A stretch of 42,585 nucleotides of DNA from Atopostipes suicloacalis DSM 15692 (GTDB lineage: Bacteria > Bacillota > Bacilli > Lactobacillales > Carnobacteriaceae_A): contig NZ_FQUF01000002.1 in NCBI RefSeq assembly GCF_900129085.1, positions 1-42,585 of the forward strand, given 5' to 3'. Position 1 is the stretch's first letter; each line of letters begins with the position of its first letter. This document shows, piece after piece, positions 32,541-40,409 of the stretch. A model generated the notes under the pieces. The model was not told the origin of the DNA and did not search any database. It worked only from the letters and a program-made list of their open reading frames with translations. Both the position numbers and the translations under genes were made by a program.

Positions 32541-33746
32541 ATGAAAGAATTAAACAATAAAACATATGACTATGTCCTTGTAGGTGGCGGTATGGGTGCA
32601 GGTTTTGCCACATTAGGGATTCGCGAACAGGATAAAGACGGTTCTATTTTAATTATTTCAAATGAGACGCATGTCCCTTATGAACGTCCCGCTTTAACTA
32701 AAAAATTATGGATTGATGATGAGTTTAAGGAAGATGATACAAAAATTGGTGCAGAAGAGGAAAACGTTGAGATTGTTTTTGAACGAGAAGTTACAAAAAT
32801 TTCTCCAGAAGATAAAACCGTAACTTTAGAAAATGGGGATGTCGTTGATTATGGCCAATTACTCTTATCTACCGGTGGAGAACCGAGGAGTATTGATGGT
32901 CCAGAAGATGAGGCGGTTTTCACTTTCCGCGAATTAGATGATTATCGAAAGTTAAGGGAGCGTTCGGGAGAAAATCAAGAAGTCATTATAGTCGGAGGCG
33001 GTTATATTGGAAGTGAGTTGGCTGCTTCGTTGTCCCAAAACAACACAAAAGTAACTATCGTATTTCCTCAAAATCATTTGGGAGAGGAAATGTTTCCTAA
33101 AGAATTATTAGAAGAATACAACCAATTGTTTAAAGATCACGGGGTCGAGTTAATCAATGGACGGGAAGCAAAATCTTATCGTCGTGAAGGAGAACAGGTC
33201 GTTTTGACGCTAGATGATGATTCGGAAGTGAAAGGTGACACGATTGTGATAGGATTAGGTGTTTCCCCACGCACCCAATTAGCAGAAGAGAGTGGTCTGG
33301 AAATGGCGGATGAAGGAGTTGTCGTAAACGAATGGTTACAGACAAGCGATAAAAATATTTGGGCTGCAGCAGATATCGCTACGTATCCAGATGCTATTTT
33401 TGGAAGACAACGTCTGGAACATGTGGATCATGCACGTCATTCTGGTCGCCAAGTAGGGAAAAATATGGCTGGAGCAAAAGAAGCTTATACCCATACCCCT
33501 TATTTATATTCTATGCTTTATTCATTAAATTGGGAAGCGGTAGGGACATTAGATCCTTCACTGGACACCCTTTTTGATCATCGAGAGGATGGAGAGATTG
33601 TCTTCTATTTAGACGAAGATAAATTGAAAGGCATTCTTCTTTGGAATGTCGAGGTGGACTTAGATGATGTGCGAGAACTCATTGACCAACCACCCGCAAA
33701 TAAAGAAGATTTAATCGGAGCACTTAAAGAACAAAAAGAGGAGTAG
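32541..33746 (+). CDS. FAD-dependent pyridine nucleotide-disulfide-type oxidoreductase (AIF/ferredoxin reductase-like)
   Basis: A 401-aa flavoprotein. The FAD motif VGGGMGAG is near 14-21, and PYERPALTKKLW is the signature seen in AIF-like and rubredoxin/ferredoxin reductase-like proteins. The NAD(P) motif VGGGYIGSE lies near 152-160, and NIWAAADIATYPD is the second FAD site. The C-terminal reductase domain covers about 320-401. There is no CxxC, so it is not a disulfide reductase. Electron partner unknown. AAAGGA precedes the ATG and the SDR gene is just upstream in an apparent two-gene operon. No clear terminator follows; instead the repeat array begins about 40 bp downstream. Confidence 0.87.
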   Translation: MKELNNKTYDYVLVGGGMGAGFATLGIREQDKDGSILIISNETHVPYERPALTKKLWIDDEFKEDDTKIGAEEENVEIVFEREVTKISPEDKTVTLENGDVVDYGQLLLSTGGEPRSIDGPEDEAVFTFRELDDYRKLRERSGENQEVIIVGGGYIGSELAASLSQNNTKVTIVFPQNHLGEEMFPKELLEEYNQLFKDHGVELINGREAKSYRREGEQVVLTLDDDSEVKGDTIVIGLGVSPRTQLAEESGLEMADEGVVVNEWLQTSDKNIWAAADIATYPDAIFGRQRLEHVDHARHSGRQVGKNMAGAKEAYTHTPYLYSMLYSLNWEAVGTLDPSLDTLFDHREDGEIVFYLDEDKLKGILLWNVEVDLDDVRELIDQPPANKEDLIGALKEQKEE

Positions 33747-33788
33747 TTTAAAGAGTCTAAGTTAATGCTTATTGATGAAATGAGTGAA

Positions 33789-33972
33789 TAATCTAACCAA
33801 GTGAGGTCGTTTTTTAGGTTCACTTGTTTAGATAAAAAAGTAATCTGTCTAAGTGAGTCGTTTTTTAAGTTTACTTAGGCAGATATAGGAGCTATCGCGA
33901 CAAGTGAGAATATTTTTTAGGCTTACTTGGTTAGATACAAAGATAATCTAACTAAGTGAGCCATTTTTTTGA
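33789..33972. repeat. Tandem hairpin repeat array B (about 52-bp period)
   Basis: Units start at 33789, 33841, 33892 and 33944, steps of 52, 51 and 52 bp. Each begins with a variant of TAATCTAACCAAGTGAG, passes a run of T's, and closes with an inverted arm, for example ATCTAACCAAGTGA against TCACTTGTTTAGAT in unit 1. Unit 2 reads ATCTGTCTAAGTGA against TTACTTAGGCAGAT, with changes matched on both sides or as G-U. Unit 4 lacks its right arm and runs into a GC-rich block. Read on the minus strand, the loop core (GCCTAAAAAATAT in unit 3) is nearly the same as in the fourth hairpin of array A (GCCTAAAAATAT). Confidence 0.8.
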
Positions 33973-34100
33973 GCTCGCGTGTGGAGCACGCCGTCCGCAC
34001 GCGAGCTCCACCAAAACACGTGAGCTCACGTGCGGAGAACATCGCCCGCACGCGAGCGCAGCTAGCTCACGCGCCGAGCAGAGTGCCGGCGTGTGAGCTC
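33971..34100. repeat. GC-rich triple hairpin block
   Basis: Three consecutive GC-rich hairpins: 33971-33985 with 33994-34008 (GAGCTCGCGTG and its inverse, 14 of 15 pairing), 34022-34035 with 34045-34059, and 34063-34076 with 34086-34100. The stems are variants of GAGCTCRCGYGCGG. The block is bounded by TTTTTTTGAGCTC on the left and GAGCTCCTAAAAA on the right, an inverted border. Its base composition is far from the AT-rich surroundings. Confidence 0.8.
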
Positions 34101-34176
34101 CTAAAAATCAACAGTTCTTTATAAAAATCAGATTTATTTTACTAACAAACACTAAGTAAGTAAGCTCTAAGGTGTC

Positions 34177-34242
34177 CAGATTTCGCCCCATGCGAAATCT
34201 GTCCCTTAAATCAAGAAGGACGAAATTTGCCACGCAAATTTC
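34177..34242. repeat. Pair of adjacent palindromic hairpins
   Basis: CAGATTTCGC (34177-34186) pairs perfectly with GCGAAATCTG (34192-34201), and GAAATTTGC (34222-34230) with GCAAATTTC (34234-34242). The linker contains GTCC and GGAC, which could also pair. It lies in the 741-bp gene-free region 33747-34487. The rest of that region (34243-34400) is AT-rich with no gene that I can support. Confidence 0.7.
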
Positions 34243-34400
34243 AACACGCTAAGACCATCTAAGAAAGATAAACTTTTTACAAAAAAGAAATCTTCTTAAA
34301 AAATTATAAAAAGGAAGGGTAGTAGAAAGTAGCTTAGATGTAGACTAAGAATTTCTTTTTGATCATTTAACTAAATAAAAGAAAATCTTATAAATCAACT

Positions 34401-34436
34401 CAAGAAGGTGCAAAGCCTCTTGGGTTTTTATTTTTG
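34401..34436 (+). terminator. Terminator before metallophosphoesterase gene
   Basis: CAAGAAGG at 34401-34408 pairs with CCTCTTG at 34416-34422 with one bulge, followed by a T-rich run. No gene ends just before it, so it may end a small RNA or the read-through from the repeat region. Confidence 0.6.
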
Positions 34437-34487
34437 AAAAAAATGATAAAATAAAGAAGACATTGAAAAACAGAAAGGGGCTCATAG

Positions 34488-35342
34488 ATGAGAGTCGGGT
34501 TTATTTCGGATTTACATGTTGATCGAAACGTAGAAGTTTCGTCTATTCAATATTTAAAAACATTACTTGAAATTAGTAAAGAACAAAAACTAGGAATGCT
34601 TGTGATTGGCGGGGATATTTCGAATCATTACTCTACAACTATCCGTTTCGTCGAAGAACTACAAAATCAAGCAGAAATCCCAGTATTTTTTATTCCAGGC
34701 AATCATGATTTCTGGGAAGAACAAGACGCCACCAAAGATACTCAAGGGATTTACCAACTCTACAAAGATCATCCGCAGAGTTTAATTGAGCATCCTTTAC
34801 AACTAAATGAAACCTATACTTTGGTAGGTCATCCTGCTTGGTATAATCATGCGGTATATGATCAAGAACAATTCACAGCGGAGGAAGTAGAGCATGGGAA
34901 ATTCCGTTGGGCGTATTGGCAAGATAAGTTGCGGCTAGATTGGAAAATGCCGGATCAAGACGTTTCACGTTCTTTTTCTAAGATTGTTGAAAAAGATTTA
35001 GAAAAAGTGACAACGGACCGCATCATTTTACAAACGCATGTTGTGACGATTCCAGAATATACTATGCCTATGCCTCATCGTGTGTTTGATTTTTTTAATG
35101 CGTATATCGCCACGGATGATTTGAAAAATATTCATCGTAAATATCCGATTACGCATCAATTAATGGGTCATGTTCATTTTCGAGAAAAGATAACAAGAGA
35201 GGATACACAATTTATTACTAATTCTTTAGGTTATCGCAGAGAGTGGCGAAGCAAGGATTTATATCAAGAAATCCAAAATAGCTTAGTCATTTTGGATTTA
35301 GAGGATAAAATCACTAATTCTTCCTCATTATTTTTAAAGTGA
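34488..35342 (+). CDS. Metallophosphoesterase
   Basis: A 284-aa calcineurin-like phosphoesterase, cytosolic. All five metal-binding blocks are visible: FISDLHVD (D8, H10), VIGGDIS, FIPGNHDFW, LQTHVV and LMGHVHF. The protein resembles the YkuE/YpbG-type predicted phosphohydrolases; the substrate, phosphoester or nucleotide, is unknown. AAAGGGG lies 9 nt before the ATG. It follows the long repeat-filled gap and a terminator, so it has its own promoter. Confidence 0.88.
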   Translation: MRVGFISDLHVDRNVEVSSIQYLKTLLEISKEQKLGMLVIGGDISNHYSTTIRFVEELQNQAEIPVFFIPGNHDFWEEQDATKDTQGIYQLYKDHPQSLIEHPLQLNETYTLVGHPAWYNHAVYDQEQFTAEEVEHGKFRWAYWQDKLRLDWKMPDQDVSRSFSKIVEKDLEKVTTDRIILQTHVVTIPEYTMPMPHRVFDFFNAYIATDDLKNIHRKYPITHQLMGHVHFREKITREDTQFITNSLGYRREWRSKDLYQEIQNSLVILDLEDKITNSSSLFLK

Positions 35343-35347
35343 TTTAT

Positions 35348-35376
35348 TAGTCATCCGAAAAAGAAAACGCTATAAT
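35348..35376 (+). promoter_or_regulatory. Promoter of the unknown 148-aa gene
   Basis: TAGTCA at 35348-35353 and TATAAT at 35371-35376 with a 17-bp spacer, 40 bp before the gene. Confidence 0.5.
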
Positions 35377-35416
35377 GAATATATAAATTTCATATCAAAT
35401 AAGGAGTGTAGGTTGA

Positions 35417-35863
35417 ATGGCAAAAACAGTATATACGAATTATTGGATTAATGAGCGTGATAATGTAAAAAAAGAACACGGAAGTTATGAAACGGAACAG
35501 GAAGCAATTGATGCGATATTAACCTGGTGGGAAATTCATAATCAAAAAAATCGAGATGTTTCCTATGAACGTACAAATCGAGGAGCTTTAGAGATTTTGT
35601 ATGGCGATGCCAATTATTATTATCGGATTGAAAGTCGAGAAATCAATGATCCCCTACCTTCAAGAGCTTATAAAGTAAAAACAAAAGGAGAAATTGAAGC
35701 CTTGCGGACGAAGCATCAGTTAGATGAGACGGCCTTTATATTTGATGAATTACCTGAGCCTTATCGCGATCGCTTAATTCAAGCGATTGGGGATAGTAGT
35801 AAGTGTAGGGAATATTCATATACGGAAGATGGGCAACCCATCATTGAACTAAATTTAAAATAA
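35417..35863 (+). CDS. Hypothetical protein, 148 aa
   Basis: I do not recognise this protein. It is soluble, acidic to neutral, without signal peptide, membrane helix or obvious catalytic motif. The N-terminal half is rich in aromatic and charged residues (TNYWINERDNVKKEHGSYE, TWWEIHNQKNRDVSYE, YYYRIESREI), suggesting a small alpha/beta domain. The second half (TKGEIEALRTKHQLDETAF) is helical. One cysteine (SSKCREY) is present. The promoter at 35348-35376, the ribosome binding site AAGGAG and the terminator at 35882-35918 frame it as a genuine single gene. It sits between the metallophosphoesterase and pncB. Confidence 0.75.
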   Translation: MAKTVYTNYWINERDNVKKEHGSYETEQEAIDAILTWWEIHNQKNRDVSYERTNRGALEILYGDANYYYRIESREINDPLPSRAYKVKTKGEIEALRTKHQLDETAFIFDELPEPYRDRLIQAIGDSSKCREYSYTEDGQPIIELNLK

Positions 35864-35881
35864 AACATAAATATAATAAAA

Positions 35882-35918
35882 CCCGACAGTTATTTAGTTT
35901 TTCTGTCGGGGATTTTAT
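35882..35918 (+). terminator. Terminator after 148-aa hypothetical
   Basis: CCCGACAG at 35882-35889 pairs perfectly with CTGTCGGG at 35903-35910, followed by ATTTTATTTT. Confidence 0.85.
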
Positions 35919-35940
35919 TTTCAAGCACGTTAGGAAATTC

Positions 35941-35969
35941 TGGAACAATAAGGCAATTTGTACTACAAT
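35941..35969 (+). promoter_or_regulatory. Possible promoter of the pncB-nadE-nagAB run
   Basis: TGGAAC at 35941-35946 and TACAAT at 35964-35969, 17-bp spacer. A second possible pair is TTGTAC with TGATAA a few bases further on. Confidence 0.4.
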
Positions 35970-36046
35970 ATACAAGAGTGTGATAAAAAAATTAAAGTAA
36001 AAAACGGGAAGATATATTCATACTATACCAAAATGGGGAGTTTAAG

Positions 36047-37519
36047 ATGATAAGATATGATGATGATAGTTTAGCCCTTCATACTGATTTGTATGAGATC
36101 AATATGGCTTATACCTACTGGAAAAAAGGAAATGCAGATAAAAAAGCGGTTTTTGAAGTTTATTATCGTGAGAATCCTTTTGGAATGGGCTACACCATAT
36201 TTGCTGGGTTAGAACGTATTGTTGATTATATAAATAACCTAACGTTTACCGATTCAGATCTCGAGTATTTAAAAAATGAAATCGGATTTGAAGAGGAATT
36301 TTTAGAGTATTTAAGACATTGGAAATTTAGAGGAACGATTCGCTCCATGCATGAAGGAGAAATTGCGTTTGCCGAAGAACCTTTGATGCAGGTGGAAGGG
36401 CCAATTTTAGATTGTCAGATTATTGAAACGGCTCTATTAAATGTAATTAATTATCAAACGTTAATTGCAACAAAAGCTTCAAAAGTAAAAACAGCTGCAG
36501 AAGGCGATACAGTAATGGAGTTCGGTGCGAGAAGAGCCCAAGAAATGGACGCCTCTCTTTGGGGAGCACGTGCGGCTTATATTGGTGGGGTAGAATCAAC
36601 TAGTAATACTCGAGCATCCAAAGTCTTTGGAATTCCTGCTTCAGGGACGCATGCTCACTCCTTAGTTCAAGCTTATCGGGATGAATATAAAGCCTTTAAA
36701 GCCTATGGTGAAACCCATAAAGATTGTGTGTTCTTAGTGGATACTTATGACTCTATTAATTCTGGTGTACCCAATGCGATTCGAGTGGCGAATGAACTTG
36801 GAGATAAGATAAATTTTGTAGGCGTTCGTCTGGACTCCGGCGATTTATCTTACCAATCCAAACGAGTGCGTGAACAACTAGATGAAGCCGGTTATCCAGA
36901 GGCAAAAATCTTTGCTTCAAATGACTTAGATGCCACAACCATTCAAAGTTTAAAAATGCAAGGAGCTAAAATTGACGTTTGGGGTGTAGGGACAAAATTA
37001 ATCACTGCTTACGATCAGCCAGCTTTAGGGGCTGTTTACAAAATCGTTTCCGTTGAAGGCAACGATGAAGAAATGTACCCAACCTTAAAATTGACCGCAA
37101 ATCTTTCGAAAATATCAACACCTGGTAAAAAACAAATTTGGCGTATTCGCTCAAATAACGATACAAAACCAGAAGGCGATTTAGTCACGTTAGAACATGA
37201 AAGACCTGACTTAGAAGATGAATTATTTATGTTTCATCCACAATATACATATATTAATAAGACGGTGACGGACTTTATTGCACGTCCTTTATTAAAAGAA
37301 GTTTTTGTCGATGGAAAGCAAGTCTTAGATCTTCCAAGTTTAGAAGAAATCAAACAATATACAAAAGAGCGACTCAGTGAACAATATGAAGAACATCGTC
37401 GTATTTTGAACCCTGAACAGTATCCAGTGGATTTATCCAAAGAGCTTTATGACATAAAGGTGGATACGATTAATTATTACCGGGAAAAGCCGATAGATGC
37501 GGGGATGAATGAAGGTTAA
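36047..37519 (+). CDS. pncB: Nicotinate phosphoribosyltransferase
   Basis: A 490-aa enzyme that converts nicotinate, PRPP and ATP to nicotinate mononucleotide, the entry step of NAD salvage. The N-terminal LHTDLYEINMAYTYWKKG is the family signature. FGARRAQEMDASLWGARAAYIGG carries the conserved Arg and the substrate pocket, SGTHAHSLVQAY holds the phosphorylated active-site His, and GVRLDSGDL is the PRPP/phosphate-binding region. GGGGAG precedes the ATG. nadE follows after 31 nt, giving a salvage pair; NadD is not in the window. Confidence 0.95.
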   Translation: MIRYDDDSLALHTDLYEINMAYTYWKKGNADKKAVFEVYYRENPFGMGYTIFAGLERIVDYINNLTFTDSDLEYLKNEIGFEEEFLEYLRHWKFRGTIRSMHEGEIAFAEEPLMQVEGPILDCQIIETALLNVINYQTLIATKASKVKTAAEGDTVMEFGARRAQEMDASLWGARAAYIGGVESTSNTRASKVFGIPASGTHAHSLVQAYRDEYKAFKAYGETHKDCVFLVDTYDSINSGVPNAIRVANELGDKINFVGVRLDSGDLSYQSKRVREQLDEAGYPEAKIFASNDLDATTIQSLKMQGAKIDVWGVGTKLITAYDQPALGAVYKIVSVEGNDEEMYPTLKLTANLSKISTPGKKQIWRIRSNNDTKPEGDLVTLEHERPDLEDELFMFHPQYTYINKTVTDFIARPLLKEVFVDGKQVLDLPSLEEIKQYTKERLSEQYEEHRRILNPEQYPVDLSKELYDIKVDTINYYREKPIDAGMNEG

Positions 37520-37550
37520 GACGATATTTTAAAAGTAAAGGAAGAGATAA

Positions 37551-38381
37551 ATGACGACTTTACAAGAAAAAATTATTTCTGAAATGGGTACACGACCGCA
37601 AATTGATGCTCAGGAAGAAATTCGAAAATCGATTGATTTCATCAAAGATTATCTTAAGCAATTCCCTTTTTTAAAAACGCTAGTTCTTGGGATTTCAGGT
37701 GGACAGGATTCTACATTGGTTGGAAAACTTGCCCAATTAGCGATTGAAGAGGTCCGAGCGGATACGGGGGATGAAACCTATCAATTTATTGCGGTTCGTT
37801 TGCCCTATGGGGTCCAAGGAGACGAACGGGACGCCATAGAAGTAATGGAATGGATTGAACCTGACCAAGAAATGGTTGTCAATATTAAGGGAGCGGTCGA
37901 TTCTGTTGTAAATGAACTTGAAAAACAAGGCCAGATTGTGTCGGATTTCAATAAAGGGAATATTAAGGCACGCCAGCGAATGATTGTTCAATATGCGATT
38001 GCTGGAGATAATCAAGGGGTCGTATTAGGTTCGGACCATGCGGCAGAGTCGGTGACGGGTTTTTATACTAAATTTGGGGATGGCGCAGCAGATATTATGC
38101 CTTTGTTTCGTTTGAATAAGCGGCAGGGAGCTGAGTTATTAAAGGAACTAGATTCTCCTGAACATTTTTACACAAAAATTCCTACCGCTGATTTGCAAGA
38201 TAATCGACCTGCTCTTTCGGACGAAGAGGAACTGGGTGTGAATTATGAACATATTGATGATTATTTAGAAGGAAAAGAAGTTCCGGAGTCTGCGAAAAAA
38301 CGAATTGAACAACTATATTTAACGTCACAACATAAAAGACATTTACCGATTAATCTATTTGATGGCTTTTGGAAAATTTAG
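37551..38381 (+). CDS. nadE: NH3-dependent NAD+ synthetase
   Basis: A 276-aa ATP-pyrophosphatase-family enzyme that amidates nicotinate adenine dinucleotide to NAD+. The P-loop [12 protein letters not shown] begins near residue 48. [46 protein letters not shown] and [12 protein letters not shown] are the known substrate and ATP contacts. The length is that of the ammonia-dependent type; no glutaminase domain is fused. AAGGAAGAG precedes the ATG. nagA starts 12 nt after its stop, so the transcript continues. Confidence 0.95.
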   Translation: MTTLQEKIISEMGTRPQIDAQEEIRKSIDFIKDYLKQFPFLKTLVLGISGGQDSTLVGKLAQLAIEEVRADTGDETYQFIAVRLPYGVQGDERDAIEVMEWIEPDQEMVVNIKGAVDSVVNELEKQGQIVSDFNKGNIKARQRMIVQYAIAGDNQGVVLGSDHAAESVTGFYTKFGDGAADIMPLFRLNKRQGAELLKELDSPEHFYTKIPTADLQDNRPALSDEEELGVNYEHIDDYLEGKEVPESAKKRIEQLYLTSQHKRHLPINLFDGFWKI

Positions 38382-38393
38382 GAGGACGTAAAA

Positions 38394-39530
38394 ATGAGTA
38401 AAGTAATTACGAATGCAAAAATTTATACGGGAGAAACGGTTCTCGAAAAAGGATATATCCGCTTTGATGAAAAAGTAAATGTGGTAGATTCCATGGACCA
38501 TTATGAAGAAAAAGAGGATGAACAAGTTATTGATGGGACGGGAAAAACGATTATCCCAGGCTTTATTGAGGTTCATAGTCACGGAGGCTATGGATCGGAT
38601 ACGATGGATGCTGATCCAGAAGTGATTAATGAAATGGCCAAGAAAATGCTGCGGGAAGGGATAACCAGTTATTTTCCGACTACTATGACCCAAAGCGATG
38701 AAAATATTGAAAAAGCCTTAGCAGGAATTAAAGAAGCAAAAAAAACAAACCCAATGATTCAAGGAATTCATTTAGAAGGGCCGTTTGTTTCGCCTGCATA
38801 TAAAGGGGCTCAACCTGAAAAGTATATGCGTGCAGCTGATGCTGAAACGATTGAACGTTGGAATGAAATTAGTGGTGGAAATATTCGTTTAGTCACTTAT
38901 GCACCTGAAATGGGAGATGTTTCTGCGTTTGAAGAATATTGTTTAAACCATGAGATTGTTCTGTCTGCGGGACACACGGGCGCTACTTATGAACAATTGG
39001 AAGAATCAAAAGCATCACATATTACTCATTTATTTAATGGCCAATTAGGTATCCACCATCGAGAAGCTGGGGTTGCTGGATTCGGTTTACTTAAAGAGGA
39101 TGTCCATGTCGAATTAATTGTTGATGGTTTTCATATTGTTCCACCAATGGTTAAATTCGCCTATAAAACGAAAGGGGCGGATGGAATTGTCTTAATCACG
39201 GACTCTATGCGTGCGAAGGGAATTCCAGAAGGTGAAAGTGAGTTAGGTGGACAAAAAGTATTTGTAAAAGACAAGCAAGCACGCTTAGAAAATGGTTCTT
39301 TAGCAGGATCTGTGCTGACTTTTAATGATGCCTTTAAAAACATGATTCGTTTTTCTGGCTGTAGCATTGAAGAAGCGGTTAAGATGAGTTCAGTGAATCA
39401 AGCAAAAGAATTTAATTTAGAAGAAAAAGGTTTATTAAAAACTGGAAAAGACGCCGATATTTTAGTTTTAAATGATGAGCTAACGGTTGAACAAACGATT
39501 TTAGGAGGAAATGTCCATGAATTCAAATAA
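38394..39530 (+). CDS. nagA: N-acetylglucosamine-6-phosphate deacetylase
   Basis: A 378-aa amidohydrolase that removes acetate from GlcNAc-6-P. Metal ligands and active-site blocks are clear: EVHSHGG near residue 60 (HxH motif), [15 protein letters not shown] (Glu ligand), [11 protein letters not shown] (His), [15 protein letters not shown] (His), and the catalytic Asp in [16 protein letters not shown] overlaps the end of nadE with ideal spacing to the ATG. nagB overlaps its 3' end. Co-transcription with pncB and nadE is likely because no terminator is present. Confidence 0.95.
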   Translation: MSKVITNAKIYTGETVLEKGYIRFDEKVNVVDSMDHYEEKEDEQVIDGTGKTIIPGFIEVHSHGGYGSDTMDADPEVINEMAKKMLREGITSYFPTTMTQSDENIEKALAGIKEAKKTNPMIQGIHLEGPFVSPAYKGAQPEKYMRAADAETIERWNEISGGNIRLVTYAPEMGDVSAFEEYCLNHEIVLSAGHTGATYEQLEESKASHITHLFNGQLGIHHREAGVAGFGLLKEDVHVELIVDGFHIVPPMVKFAYKTKGADGIVLITDSMRAKGIPEGESELGGQKVFVKDKQARLENGSLAGSVLTFNDAFKNMIRFSGCSIEEAVKMSSVNQAKEFNLEEKGLLKTGKDADILVLNDELTVEQTILGGNVHEFK

Positions 39531-40233
39531 AAATATTGAAGTAGTTGTCGTAAAAGATGCCCAAGAAGGTGGTAAGAAAGCTTTTGAATATGTAAAGCAA
39601 TCTTTAGAAGAAGGTATGAAAGTGATGGGGTTGGCAACAGGAAGTACACCAGAAACTCTGTATACTGAATTACGCAATAGTGATTTGGATTTTTCGAATG
39701 TTACAGCCATTAATTTGGATGAATATATTGGATTGCCTGGCGATCATGATCAAAGCTATTCATATTTTATGAATGAAAATCTATTTAAGGCAAAACCTTT
39801 CAAAGAAACACACATTCCAAATGGCTTAGCTTCTGAAGAAGAAGAGACGGCTCGCTACAACAAAGTCATTGAAGATCATCCGATTGATCTACAAATCTTA
39901 GGTATTGGGACGAATGCGCATGTCGGCTTTAATGAACCGGGAAGTTCTTTTGATAGCTTAACTCGAAAAGTTGAATTAACAGAAGAGACCATTGAAGCTA
40001 ACAAACGATTCTTTGAATCTGCGGATGATGTTCCTCGTTATGCTTACTCAATGGGCCTAGCTTCTATCATGTCAGCTGACAAAATCATGTTGCTTGCTTA
40101 TGGGGAAAACAAAGCAGAAGCGGTTGCAAATGCGGTTAATGGACCAGTAACAGAAGAGGTCCCTGCAAGTATTTTACAAAAACATAAAGATGTTGTTTTT
40201 ATTGTTGATGAAGCTGCTGCCAGCAAACTATAA
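39517..40233 (+). CDS. nagB: Glucosamine-6-phosphate deaminase
   Basis: A 238-aa enzyme that converts glucosamine-6-P to fructose-6-P and ammonia. Key parts: [10 protein letters not shown] (phosphate loop), INLDEYIGL with the catalytic Asp, [17 protein letters not shown] with the Asp/His/Glu relay region, and [11 protein letters not shown]. It is the short, non-allosteric form usual in Firmicutes. The frame has ATG codons at 39511 and 39517; the AGGAGG at 39503-39508 is only 2 nt from the first but 8 nt from the second, so 39517 is the start. It overlaps nagA by 14 nt, indicating translational coupling. Confidence 0.95.
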   Translation: MNSNKNIEVVVVKDAQEGGKKAFEYVKQSLEEGMKVMGLATGSTPETLYTELRNSDLDFSNVTAINLDEYIGLPGDHDQSYSYFMNENLFKAKPFKETHIPNGLASEEEETARYNKVIEDHPIDLQILGIGTNAHVGFNEPGSSFDSLTRKVELTEETIEANKRFFESADDVPRYAYSMGLASIMSADKIMLLAYGENKAEAVANAVNGPVTEEVPASILQKHKDVVFIVDEAAASKL

Positions 40234-40261
40234 TTTTTAAATTTTTAGTTAGAACGAAAAA

Positions 40262-40304
40262 ACTATGGTCTCTTTATCCTAGAAGAGATCATAGTCTTTT
40301 TTTA
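40262..40304 (+). terminator. Terminator after nagB
   Basis: ACTATGGTCTCTT at 40262-40274 pairs with AAGAGATCATAGT at 40283-40295 (one G-U), followed by T's. Confidence 0.87.
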
Positions 40305-40315
40305 TTCTAATGATT

Positions 40316-40351
40316 ATAAAAAGAGAGGTCAACTTTCAAGCTGTCCTCTCT
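40316..40351 (-). terminator. Terminator after LCP gene
   Basis: AGAGAGG (40322-40328) pairs with CCTCTCT (40345-40351), extended by two pairs past a mismatch. On the minus strand it is followed by five T's. Confidence 0.7.
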
Positions 40352-40409
40352 GAAAAAATATTTGATTTGTTTGATTTAGATCTTTTAATCTTTGTTCTTT
40401 AAAGGCTCT

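Noticed and set aside
34401-34436. T-box or riboswitch in front of the metallophosphoesterase
   Set aside because: The hairpin resembles a plain terminator. No T-box antiterminator sequence or known riboswitch core was found upstream.
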